NCBI GenBank assembly: GCA_021299875.1
Contig: JAJTEW010000008.1
Span: 124,001 to 188,000, forward strand
Length of the DNA stretch: 64,000 nt
DNA from: Comamonadaceae bacterium
GTDB taxonomy: Bacteria > Pseudomonadota > Gammaproteobacteria > Burkholderiales > Burkholderiaceae_C
Reading direction: 5' to 3'
Part shown: piece by piece, positions 49,635-57,989 of the stretch
How the letters are laid out: each line of letters begins with the position of its first letter
Numbering within the stretch: the first letter of the stretch is position 1
Translations under genes and position numbers: made by a program
Notes under the pieces: model-generated
What the model was told of the DNA's origin: nothing
The model's input: only the letters and a program-made list of their open reading frames with translations
Databases searched by the model: none

Positions 49635-50887
49635 GCCAAGCACTCCGAAAAAGGCCAAAAATCGACCAACTGACCGGGCTCAATCGTCTGTCCACCGGGG
49701 TTGTCCACCACCCCATCGGCCCACACCACCGAAGTCAACACCCCCGAGCTTTGATTGGGAAACAAATCGAGGCCCCCTTGCCCATTGCGGCGCACGCGCA
49801 GAAATTCGCGCCGCTTGTCGGCCTTGGGCCACGCAAAATGCGCAGGCAAGCGTTGGGTGTGGGGCGCAGACGCGGCCACGCCCTGCAGTTGGCACAACAA
49901 AGGTCTGACCAGTAGCAAAAAGGTCATGAAACTGGACACCGGGTTGCCCGGCAGGCCCACAAAATGGGCCACGCCCTCGGCGGTCTGACGCCGCACCTGG
50001 CCATAGGCAAAGGGTTTGCCCGGCTTCATGGCGATTTGCCACAGGTTCAATACGCCCAAAGACTGCACAGCCGGTTTGACGTGGTCCTCTTCGCCCACCG
50101 ACACCCCGCCGCTGGTCAGGATCAGGTCGTGGTGGTCGGCAGCGGTTTTGAGCGCGGCAACAGTGGCCTCGCGCCGGTCGGGCACGATGCCCAGGTCGCT
50201 CACCTCGCAACCCATGCGGTGCAACAGCGAGCGCAGGAAAAAGCGGTTGGAGTTGTAAATGCCCCCCGGGGGCATGTCCTGCGGGGCCACATCGCCCGGC
50301 ATGACCAGCTCATCACCCGTCGAAAACAAGGCCACCCGTGGGCGGCGCAAAACGGGAAGCTGTGCCAGACCCAGGCTAGCCGCCAGGCCCAGTTCGGCAG
50401 GCCCCAGTTTTTGACCACGGTGCAAAGCCGTCTGACCCTGGCGAATGTCTTCACCGCCTCGGCGAATCCACTGTCCGGGCTCAGGCACCACTGTAAAGCG
50501 AACGGCATCGGCTTCTCCGGGCATGGGCTCGGCTTGTTCCTGCATGACGATGGCATCTGCGCCTTCGGGCACGGGGGCCCCGGTGAAGATGCGGGCGGTT
50601 TGTCCGACTTGCAAGGGCTGCCCGGTGTGACCGGCGGCGATGCGCTGGGTCAGACGCAGAACGACGCCAGGCTGCAACAAGTCGGCACGGCGCACCGCAT
50701 AGCCGTCCATGGAGGAGTTGTCAAAAGCAGGCACCTGCAAGGCCGAAACCAGGTCTTCGGCCAACACACGTCCATCCGCATCGAAGGTGGCCATCGACTC
50801 AGCATCGGTCAAGGGGCTGATGTGTGCAAGCAGCGCCTGCAACGCGTCGTCCAAAGACATCATAGAAGCGCGTGGTGCAGTGCTCAT
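49631..50887 (-). CDS. moeA: Molybdopterin molybdenumtransferase MoeA
   Basis: The 418-residue enzyme inserts molybdate into adenylylated molybdopterin. It has domain I-II motifs VPAFDNSSMDGYAVR and RIFTGAPVPEGADAIVMQE. The MoCF-binding domain III has LILTSGGVSVGEEDHVKPAV and FVGLPGNPVSSFMTF, and domain IV is at the C-terminus. The start could be Met 1, 9 or 10. It begins 6 nt after thrC, and moaD overlaps its end. Confidence 0.96.
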   Translation of the reverse strand: MSTAPRASMMSLDDALQALLAHISPLTDAESMATFDADGRVLAEDLVSALQVPAFDNSSMDGYAVRRADLLQPGVVLRLTQRIAAGHTGQPLQVGQTARIFTGAPVPEGADAIVMQEQAEPMPGEADAVRFTVVPEPGQWIRRGGEDIRQGQTALHRGQKLGPAELGLAASLGLAQLPVLRRPRVALFSTGDELVMPGDVAPQDMPPGGIYNSNRFFLRSLLHRMGCEVSDLGIVPDRREATVAALKTAADHHDLILTSGGVSVGEEDHVKPAVQSLGVLNLWQIAMKPGKPFAYGQVRRQTAEGVAHFVGLPGNPVSSFMTFLLLVRPLLCQLQGVAASAPHTQRLPAHFAWPKADKRREFLRVRRNGQGGLDLFPNQSSGVLTSVVWADGVVDNPGGQTIEPGQLVDFWPFSECLA

Positions 50888-50893
50888 GGGCTT

Positions 50894-52339
50894 TCAGTCG
50901 CAGTGCTGCTGGATGTAGGCTTTGACCAAACCCACATCGGCTTTCATGACCTGTACGCGCTTGGGCAAGGCTTCAATACCTTCAAACTGGGGTGGGCGCT
51001 CAGGCTGGCGACCCAAGGCTTCCACGATGGTGGCGGCGAACTTGATGGGCAAAGCGGTTTCGAGCACGATCATGGGCACCTGTGGGTTCAAGTGCTCTTG
51101 CGCCACCTTCACGCCGTCGGCGGTGTGGGTGTCGATCATCACGCCGTAAGTGGCAAAGACCTGTTGAATGGTCGTCAGGCGGTCGGCGTGGGTGCTGCGG
51201 CCACTGTCAAAACCGTAGGTGGTCGCAGCTTGTGCAAAGCGGCGGTCGCCTGACAAATCGAAGAAGCCCTGACGGCTCAAACCTTCGCCAAAGATTGCTT
51301 TGGTTTGGGCGGCATCACGGCCGAGCAGATCGAACACAAAGCGCTCGAAGTTGCTGGCCTTGGAGATGTCCATCGACGGGCTGGAGGTCTCGTGCGTATC
51401 GGTCGTGCCGCGGACACGGTAAACGCCGGTGCGGAAAAACTCGTCGAGCACGTCGTTTTCGTTGGTGGCGACGACCAAACGGTCAATCGGCAAACCCATC
51501 ATGCGGGCCACATGACCTGCACACACATTGCCAAAGTTCCCGCTCGGCACGGTGAAGCTCACCTTTTGGTCGTTGCTTTGTGTCGCCTGAAAGTAACCGG
51601 CAAAGTAATAAACCACCTGGGCCAGCAAACGCGCCCAGTTGATGGAGTTCACAGTCCCGATTTTGTATTTCCGCTTGAACTCCAGATCATTGGACACCGC
51701 CTTGACAATGTCCTGGCAGTCGTCGAACACGCCCTCGATGGCGATGTTGTGGATGTTGTCGTCAAGCAGGCTGAACATCTGCGCTTGCTGAAATGGACTC
51801 ATGCGGCCGTTCGGGCTGGTCATGAAGACGCGCACGCCCTTTTTGCCCCGCATGGCGTATTCGGCCGCACTGCCCGTGTCGCCCGAGGTGGCGCCAAAAA
51901 TGTTCAGCGCTTCGCCGCGCCGCGCCAACTCGTACTCAAACAAATGACCCAGCAATTGCATGGCCATGTCTTTGAAGGCCAAAGTGGGACCGTTTGACAA
52001 GGCTTCCAGGTACATCGCGGGCTGGGCTTGACCAGCCGCCTGCAAAGGCTTGAGCGGCACGATTTCTTTCGTGCCGAACACTTCAGGTGTGTAGGTCTTA
52101 CGGCACAAGGCCTGCAAATCATCACGTGAAATGTCGTCGATGTACAGCGACAGCACCTCAAAAGCCAAAGCGGCATAGCCTTGGCTTTGCCAGACTTCGC
52201 GCAAACGGGTCAGCGCCGAAGCGTCGATCTGCGGGTAACTTTCGGGCAAGTACAAGCCGCCGTCAGGGGCCAGGCCTTCGAGCAGGATTTCACAAAATTG
52301 TTTGCGGTCGGCATGACCGCGGGTTGACAGGTAGCGCAT
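50894..52339 (-). CDS. thrC: Threonine synthase
   Basis: This 481-residue PLP enzyme of the longer class (E. coli/yeast-like) converts O-phosphohomoserine to threonine. The N-terminus MRYLSTRGHADRKQFCEILLEGLAPDGGLYLP is characteristic. The PLP-lysine is in GPTLAFKDMAMQLLG, and the phosphate loop is in SGDTGSAAEYAMRGK. The ATG overlaps the hom stop as TGATG, so the two are translationally coupled. Confidence 0.97.
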   Translation of the reverse strand: MRYLSTRGHADRKQFCEILLEGLAPDGGLYLPESYPQIDASALTRLREVWQSQGYAALAFEVLSLYIDDISRDDLQALCRKTYTPEVFGTKEIVPLKPLQAAGQAQPAMYLEALSNGPTLAFKDMAMQLLGHLFEYELARRGEALNIFGATSGDTGSAAEYAMRGKKGVRVFMTSPNGRMSPFQQAQMFSLLDDNIHNIAIEGVFDDCQDIVKAVSNDLEFKRKYKIGTVNSINWARLLAQVVYYFAGYFQATQSNDQKVSFTVPSGNFGNVCAGHVARMMGLPIDRLVVATNENDVLDEFFRTGVYRVRGTTDTHETSSPSMDISKASNFERFVFDLLGRDAAQTKAIFGEGLSRQGFFDLSGDRRFAQAATTYGFDSGRSTHADRLTTIQQVFATYGVMIDTHTADGVKVAQEHLNPQVPMIVLETALPIKFAATIVEALGRQPERPPQFEGIEALPKRVQVMKADVGLVKAYIQQHCD

Positions 52340-53661
52340 CAGTTCAACTCTTCCTTGCGAATGCGCACGATGGGCGCCATCACGGTCGGCAGAGCCTGCA
52401 TGTGGGCCAGCACCTCGTTCAGCGTGCCTTCGCGCGTATCGTGGGTCAAGATGATCACATCGGTCTGGTTCTCACCGGCTTGGCTGACCTGATCGGCCTC
52501 GCGCTGCAAGACCGCATCGATGCTGATGTCGGCCTGGGCCAGCAAGCCGGTCAGCTTGGCCAGCACACCCGCTTGGTCGGCCACACGCAAACGCAAGTAG
52601 TAGCTGGTCACAACTTCGGACATGGGCAACACACGCAAATCGCTCATGGCCCCCGGCTGGAAAGCCAAGTGGGGCACACGGTTGAGAGGGTCCGCAGTGT
52701 GCAAACGGGTGATGTCCACCAGGTCAGCAATCACCGCGCTGGCGGTGGGCTCAGAGCCTGCGCCCTTGCCGTAATACAAGGTGGTGCCCACGGCATCGCC
52801 TTGCACCATCACGGCGTTCATGGCGCCTTCGACATTCGCAATCAGGCGCTGGGTCGGCACCAAGCTGGGGTGCACACGCAACTCGATGCCTTGCTCGGTG
52901 CGCTTGGTGATGCCGAGCAGCTTGATGCGGTAGCCCAATTGCTCCGCGTACTTGATATCGGCCGCGCCCAGTTTCGTGATGCCCTCGACGTAGGCCTTGT
53001 CAAACTGCACCGGAATGCCAAATGCGATCGCGCTCATCAGGGTGACCTTGTGGGCTGCGTCCACGCCTTCGATGTCAAATGTCGGGTCGGCTTCGGCATA
53101 CCCCAGACGCTGGGCTTCCTTGAGCACATCGCCAAAGTCCAAGCCCTTGTCGCGCATCTCGGACAAGATGAAATTGGTGGTGCCGTTGATGATGCCCGCC
53201 ACCCATTGGATGCTGTTGGCCGTCAAGCCTTCACGCAGCGCCTTGATGATCGGGATGCCCCCGGCCACGGCAGCTTCAAATGCCACCATCACACCTTTGG
53301 CTTGGGCCGCAGCAAAAATCTCAGTGCCATGCACGGCCAGCAAGGCCTTGTTGGCGGTCACCACGTGCTTGCCCGCAGCAATCGACTCCATCACCAGCGC
53401 TTTGGCAATGCCGTAGCCGCCAATCAATTCGATCACGATGTCGATCTCAGGATTGGCAATCACGGCACGGGCATCGGCCACCACCTGAACGCCTTCGCCC
53501 ACCAGCGCCTTGGCACGCGCCACATCCAGATCGGCGACCATGCTGATTTCAATGCCACGACCAGCCCGGCGTTGGATTTCTTTTTGGTTGCGTTTGAGCA
53601 CATTGAATGTGCCGCTGCCCACAGTGCCCACGCCCAAAAGGCCCACTTTGATCGGTTTCAT
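52339..53661 (-). CDS. hom: Homoserine dehydrogenase
   Basis: The 440-residue monofunctional enzyme reduces aspartate semialdehyde to homoserine. It has a Rossmann start KVGLLGVGTVGSGTFNVL, catalytic-domain motifs INGTTNFILSEM and GFGDVLKEAQRLGYAEADPTFDIEG-like sequence, and a C-terminal ACT domain (from about residue 350, YYLRLRVADQAGVLAKLTG) for threonine feedback. It is not fused to aspartokinase. It lies between alaA and thrC. Confidence 0.97.
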   Translation of the reverse strand: MKPIKVGLLGVGTVGSGTFNVLKRNQKEIQRRAGRGIEISMVADLDVARAKALVGEGVQVVADARAVIANPEIDIVIELIGGYGIAKALVMESIAAGKHVVTANKALLAVHGTEIFAAAQAKGVMVAFEAAVAGGIPIIKALREGLTANSIQWVAGIINGTTNFILSEMRDKGLDFGDVLKEAQRLGYAEADPTFDIEGVDAAHKVTLMSAIAFGIPVQFDKAYVEGITKLGAADIKYAEQLGYRIKLLGITKRTEQGIELRVHPSLVPTQRLIANVEGAMNAVMVQGDAVGTTLYYGKGAGSEPTASAVIADLVDITRLHTADPLNRVPHLAFQPGAMSDLRVLPMSEVVTSYYLRLRVADQAGVLAKLTGLLAQADISIDAVLQREADQVSQAGENQTDVIILTHDTREGTLNEVLAHMQALPTVMAPIVRIRKEELN

Positions 53662-53712
53662 TTTTATCTTCTTTACTGCTGTGCGCCCGAAAGACTCGGG
53701 CAGGAATTGAAT

Positions 53713-54954
53713 TCAGCCCACCAGAGCTTCGGTACCAAAACGCTGGCGAGCACCCGCCAAAAAGCGGGCAACGCGCGCAATGGCCTCGCGCAAGTCGTCT
53801 TCATGGGGCAAAAAGACGATGCGGAAATGGTCGGCAGCGGGCCAATTGAAACCGGTACCCTGGACCAACATGACCTTGGTTTCTTCCAGCAACTGCAAGA
53901 AGAAGTCCTGGTCGTCCTGCACCGGGTAAATCTGAGGATCCAACTTGGGAAACATGTACAAAGCTGCACAAGGCTTCACGCAGCTGACCCCCGGAATCGC
54001 CGTGATCAGTTGGTAGGCCAAATCGCGCTGCTTGCGCAACCGCCCCCCCTCACCCACCAATTCATTGATGCTTTGGTGCCCACCCAAGGCCGTTTGGATG
54101 GCCCACTGGCCCGGCACATTGGCGCACAAGCGCATGTTGGAGAGCATATTCAAGCCCTCGATGTAATCGCGGGCCCTTTTCTTGTCCCCAGAAATCACCA
54201 TCCAACCTGCGCGGTAGCCACAAGAGCGGTAGCTTTTGGACAAAGAATTAAAAGTCAAGGTCAACACATCTTGCGACAGACTGGCCAAAGGCGTGTGCTT
54301 GACGCCGTCGTACAAGACCTTGTCGTAGACCTCATCGGCAAAGATCACCAAGCCATGCTCGCGGGCAATGTTCACGATGCCTTTGAGCAGCTCGTCCGAG
54401 TACAGCGCACCGGTCGGGTTGTTGGGGTTGATCACCACAATGCCTTTGGTGCGTGGCGTCACTTTGGCGCGAATGTCCGCCAAATCAGGCATCCAGCCAT
54501 TGGACTCGCTGCAGTGGTAATGCACTGGTGTGCCCCCCGACAAGCTCGCTGCTGCCGTCCACAACGGGTAATCGGGTGAAGGCAACAACAACTCATCGCC
54601 GTTGTCGAGCAGCGCATTGGTGGCCATCACGATCAATTCGCTGGCCCCGTTGCCCAAATAAATGTCGTCCAGCGTGACGCCCAAAATCCCTTGTTTCTGG
54701 GTTTCGTGCATGACGGCTTTGCGTGCTGCAAAGATACCTTTGCTGTCCGAATAACCTGCCGAATTGGGCAAGTTCCGAATCATGTCTTGCTGAATTTCTT
54801 CCGGCGCATCAAAACCAAACACGGCCAGGTTGCCAATGTTCAGTTTGATGATCTTCTGCCCGTCTTCCTCCATCTGTCGGGCACGGTCCATGATCGGGCC
54901 TCGAATGTCATAACAAACGCTGGCAAGCTTGGCTGATTTGAGAATGGGCTTCAA
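53713..54954 (-). CDS. alaA: AlaA-type alanine/pyruvate aminotransferase, TTG start
   Basis: This class I PLP aminotransferase begins KPILKSAKLASVCYDIRGPIMDRA, matching the AlaA N-terminus. It has NPNNPTGALYS, IFADEVYDKVLYDG and the PLP-lysine loop FNSLSKSYRSCGYRAGW. AlaA makes alanine from pyruvate and glutamate. The track start lies 36 codons upstream; I choose TTG 54954, which has GGAGG 4 nt before it and gives 413 residues. It heads the operon alaA-hom-thrC-moeA-moaD-moaE, so a related transamination role linked to threonine metabolism cannot be excluded. Confidence 0.9.
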   Translation of the reverse strand: MKPILKSAKLASVCYDIRGPIMDRARQMEEDGQKIIKLNIGNLAVFGFDAPEEIQQDMIRNLPNSAGYSDSKGIFAARKAVMHETQKQGILGVTLDDIYLGNGASELIVMATNALLDNGDELLLPSPDYPLWTAAASLSGGTPVHYHCSESNGWMPDLADIRAKVTPRTKGIVVINPNNPTGALYSDELLKGIVNIAREHGLVIFADEVYDKVLYDGVKHTPLASLSQDVLTLTFNSLSKSYRSCGYRAGWMVISGDKKRARDYIEGLNMLSNMRLCANVPGQWAIQTALGGHQSINELVGEGGRLRKQRDLAYQLITAIPGVSCVKPCAALYMFPKLDPQIYPVQDDQDFFLQLLEETKVMLVQGTGFNWPAADHFRIVFLPHEDDLREAIARVARFLAGARQRFGTEALVG

Positions 54955-54990
54955 AGTGCCTCCATGGGGAGTTTCACGAGGGAGAAAACC

Positions 54991-54996
54991 TATAAT
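54991..54996 (+). promoter_or_regulatory. Candidate -10 box (TATAAT) for the Mth938-like gene
   Basis: A perfect TATAAT lies about 82 nt upstream of the plus-strand ATG at 55078, in the divergent gap with alaA. No good -35 is seen at 16-18 nt, so only the -10 is proposed. Confidence 0.4.
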
Positions 54997-55077
54997 TTGA
55001 CCACAAATCAAGGCCTTTACCGGGCCCTCTTTTTGACTCATTCCCCTAATCACCACCCACACTCGTCAAACTGCCCC

Positions 55078-55455
55078 ATGAAACTCCAACCCGACAAATC
55101 GAATGCACCCGTCATCAATGCTTATGACCGTGCATGGATTGAGGTCAACGGCATTCGACATGGGCAATCCCTGTCTGTCACCAGCTTGCCCGAAATCCAA
55201 CCTGCAGCATGGGGAAGTTCGGAGTTTGAGACCCTTGAACAGTGCCACTTCAAGCCTTGGGCCCAAATGGGGGTTGAATTGGTTCTTTTTGGCAGCGGCC
55301 AAAAACTGCGCTTTGCCCAAGCCATTTGGTTGCAAGACTTGATCAGTCAAGGCATTGGCGTGGAAACCATGGACACGGCCGCAGCGTGTCGCACCTACAA
55401 CATATTGGCCAGCGAAGGGCGCAAAGTGGTGGCACTTCTTTTGATCGAGTCCTAA
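55078..55455 (+). CDS. Mth938-like domain protein (DUF498)
   Basis: This 125-residue protein begins MKLQPDKSNAPVINAYDRAWIEVNGIRHGQSL and has MGVELVLFGSGQKLRFAQ, then GIGVETMDTAAACRTYNILASEGRKVVALLLI. I recognise these as the Mth938-like fold, related to mitochondrial NDUFAF3. The bacterial function is unknown. ATG 55078 is the likely start; the track adds 38 upstream residues. It diverges from alaA. Confidence 0.88.
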   Translation: MKLQPDKSNAPVINAYDRAWIEVNGIRHGQSLSVTSLPEIQPAAWGSSEFETLEQCHFKPWAQMGVELVLFGSGQKLRFAQAIWLQDLISQGIGVETMDTAAACRTYNILASEGRKVVALLLIES

Positions 55456-55531
55456 AGCATCCATTCCAAACGGCTGGGCATCGATGGCGCAGCGGGCAAA
55501 TCCTAAAATGCCGTTCGGAGTAAAATACAAG

Positions 55532-55561
55532 GTTGCCGGGGCCAATGGCCCGCGGCGGCAA
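55532..55561 (+). other. Structured leader upstream of bcp
   Basis: A nested hairpin, TTGCCG(GGGCC AAT GGCCC)GCGG CGGCAA, lies about 55 nt upstream of bcp. There is no T-run, so it is not a terminator. It could be a 5'-UTR fold. I do not recognise a known riboswitch. Confidence 0.35.
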
Positions 55562-55614
55562 TGTTGCCTAGTGCGGGTGACATACGCTCAACCAGACAAG
55601 CGAGTTAAAGTTCC

Positions 55615-56100
55615 ATGGCGATCGTTCTGAACAAACCCCTCCCCGAATTTGAAGCCAACGCCACCAGCGGATTGAAAGTTTCTAACGTCTCTCATGTCGG
55701 TCAGACGGTCGTTTTGTTTTTTTATCCCAAAGACAACACACCTGGCTGCACCACAGAGGCCATGCAGTTTCGCGACAAATACAAAGATTTCGTCAAAGCC
55801 GGGGCCTTGGTTTTGGGTGTCTCTCGTGACAACATGAAGTCCCATGACGATTTCAAAGCCAAACTCGAATTGCCATTCGAGCTGATTGCAGACACGGAAG
55901 AGAAAATGTGCCACATGTTTGGCGTGGTCAAAAACAAGATCATGTATGGCAAAAAGGTCAAAGGCATTGAGCGGAGCACTTTTTTGATCGGTCCCGATGG
56001 CGCACTCAAAAACGAATGGCGCGGCCTCAAAGTCCCAGGCCACGTCGAAGAAGTGCTGCAAGCCGTCAAAGACCTGAAAAAAGCAACCTCAGCCGCTTGA
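55615..56100 (+). CDS. bcp: Bcp-type peroxiredoxin (thiol peroxidase)
   Basis: This 161-residue peroxiredoxin reduces hydroperoxides. The peroxidatic site is NTPGCTTEAMQFRD. In most Bcp proteins a resolving Cys follows five residues later (GCTTEGCDFRD); here that position is Met/Ala, so the enzyme is probably of the 1-Cys or atypical type. The only other Cys I see is at KMCHMFGV. The rest (GVSRDNMKSHDDFKAKLELPFELIAD, KVKGIERSTFLIGPDG) is typical. Confidence 0.95.
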   Translation: MAIVLNKPLPEFEANATSGLKVSNVSHVGQTVVLFFYPKDNTPGCTTEAMQFRDKYKDFVKAGALVLGVSRDNMKSHDDFKAKLELPFELIADTEEKMCHMFGVVKNKIMYGKKVKGIERSTFLIGPDGALKNEWRGLKVPGHVEEVLQAVKDLKKATSAA

Positions 56101-56182
56101 ATTCACTTTCCTTTTCAGTCACATGGCTCGTGCATAATGTTTTCATGCTGTTGAACAAAAGTTCCTTTGAATCCTTGACCCC

Positions 56183-56214
56183 AAGCCGCCTGGTTCACAA
56201 GGCGGCTTTTTTTT
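56183..56214 (+). terminator. Rho-independent terminator after bcp
   Basis: AAGCCGCC/GGCGGCTT with a 10-nt loop is followed by T8, 33 nt before the PhoH gene. It ends the bcp transcript. A CATAAT -10-like box near 56130 suggests that a short separate RNA of about 70 nt could also end here. Confidence 0.88.
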
Positions 56215-56246
56215 GCGTTCGCATTTAAACCAAGAGACCTTCTTAC

Positions 56247-57959
56247 ATGCCACTGCCCCCAGCCCCCACCCAAAGAGCCAGCCGCTTGAGTCACACAGCC
56301 TTTGATCCCAGCATCACCGAAAACGTTTCGCCAGCCATGGTCCAAGTTGAAACCAAACAAGCGCAGACGCCCTTGGCCGAGACCCCGTCAGAACGCAAAA
56401 CAAGCAAATCCACCACGCGATCACGCCCATCCGTCGCAGAGCGTGACAGGTCCCCGTCGACTGTTCAGCCCACGATTCGTGCTGACAAAGTTAAATCAAC
56501 GCCTTCTTCGGCCACCACCGCCCATCGGGCTGGCCCAGCGGTCACTGCGCGCGCCAAGCGGCGCCATGGTCCCAGCAAGCTTTTTGTGCTGGACACCAAT
56601 GTGCTGATGCACGACCCCATGAGTTTGTTTCGATTTGAAGAGCACGATGTGTTTTTACCCATGATCGTGCTCGAGGAGCTTGACGGTCACAAGAAAGGCA
56701 TGACCGAGGTGGCCCGCAATGCACGTCAAGCCAGCCGTTCACTGGATGCCTTGGCCAGCGCACAAAGCAGCGACCTGAGCAAAGGCTCGCCCTTGAGCAC
56801 AACAGGCCACACCGATGCGATGGGTCAGTTGTTTTTCCAGACGCAAGCCCTCGATCTGGCTCTCCCCCTGGCCCTGCCCCAAGGCAAGGCGGACAACCAA
56901 ATTTTGGGCGTGGTCAAAGCCCTTGGTGTGTTGCATGCACCGCGCGATGTGGTTTTGGTGTCCAAAGACATCAACATGCGCGTCAAAGCGCGCGCATTGG
57001 GTCTTCAGGCCGAGGACTACCAAAACGACAAGACCCTGGAAGATGGCGACCTGTTGTACCCGGGCTCATTGGCCTTGCCAGCCGATTTTTGGAACAAAAA
57101 TGGCAAAGCCGTCGAAAGTTGGCAACAAGGCACTCACACCTTTTATCGCATCAGTGGACCGATTGTTCCCAACTTGCTGATGAACCAGTTTGTCTTCTTT
57201 GAAGCCCCTGGCGAGCCCAGTCTTTACGCCAGAGTCACCGAGATTCGGGGCAAAACGGCAGTCCTCAGAACATTAAAAGACTTTACCCATCAAAAAAATG
57301 CCGTCTGGGGTGTCACCACGCGCAATCGCGAGCAAAACTTTGCCATGAACTTGTTGACCGACCCGGAAGTGGACTTTGTGACCCTGGCGGGCACAGCCGG
57401 ATCGGGCAAGACCCTGATGGCCTTGGCTGCGGGTTTGACACAAGTTTTGGACGACCGTCGATACACCGAAATCATCATGACCCGCGCCACGGTGAGCGTG
57501 GGCGAAGACATTGGGTTTTTACCTGGCACCGAAGAAGAAAAAATGGGCCCTTGGATGGGCGCACTGGACGACAACCTCGAATTCTTGGCCAAGGGCGACG
57601 GTGGTAATTCGGGTGAATGGGGACGAGCTGCGACCAACGAATTGATCAAAAGCCGCATCAAGATCAAGAGCATGAACTTCATGCGTGGTCGCACTTTCAT
57701 GAACAAGTACGTGATCATCGACGAAGCGCAAAACCTGACCCCCAAGCAGATGAAAACACTCATCACTCGCGCAGGCCCTGGCACCAAGATCATCTGCATG
57801 GGCAACCTGGCCCAGATTGACACGCCTTACCTCACCGAAGGCTCTTCGGGATTGACTTACGCCGTGGACCGCTTCAAGGGTTGGGCGCATGGTGGACACA
57901 TCACCTTGGCGCGTGGTGAAAGGTCTCGCTTGGCTGACTTTGCCAGCGAAGCCCTTTGA
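56247..57959 (+). CDS. PIN-PhoH family ATPase/RNase (PhoH2-like)
   Basis: The 570-residue protein has a Ser/Thr/Pro/Arg-rich N-terminal extension of about 110 residues with no visible domain. A PIN RNase domain follows (FVLDTNVLMHDPMSLFRF...IVLEELDGHKKG). The C-terminal PhoH domain has Walker A GTAGSGKTLMALA and Walker B KYVIIDEAQNLTP, then GPGTKIICMGNLAQID. PIN-PhoH proteins are ATP-dependent RNA unwinding nucleases in the few cases studied. The start could be ATG 56247 or a later Met (MVQVETK). It is convergent with dnaB. Confidence 0.92.
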   Translation: MPLPPAPTQRASRLSHTAFDPSITENVSPAMVQVETKQAQTPLAETPSERKTSKSTTRSRPSVAERDRSPSTVQPTIRADKVKSTPSSATTAHRAGPAVTARAKRRHGPSKLFVLDTNVLMHDPMSLFRFEEHDVFLPMIVLEELDGHKKGMTEVARNARQASRSLDALASAQSSDLSKGSPLSTTGHTDAMGQLFFQTQALDLALPLALPQGKADNQILGVVKALGVLHAPRDVVLVSKDINMRVKARALGLQAEDYQNDKTLEDGDLLYPGSLALPADFWNKNGKAVESWQQGTHTFYRISGPIVPNLLMNQFVFFEAPGEPSLYARVTEIRGKTAVLRTLKDFTHQKNAVWGVTTRNREQNFAMNLLTDPEVDFVTLAGTAGSGKTLMALAAGLTQVLDDRRYTEIIMTRATVSVGEDIGFLPGTEEEKMGPWMGALDDNLEFLAKGDGGNSGEWGRAATNELIKSRIKIKSMNFMRGRTFMNKYVIIDEAQNLTPKQMKTLITRAGPGTKIICMGNLAQIDTPYLTEGSSGLTYAVDRFKGWAHGGHITLARGERSRLADFASEAL

Positions 57960-57989
57960 CGCACCGGCTCTTGCTTTGACTTGCAGGCC

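Noticed and set aside
52087-54579. 830-aa plus-strand ORF
   Set aside because: Shadow of thrC, hom and alaA; composition rich in His, Gln and Val with no recognisable motif.
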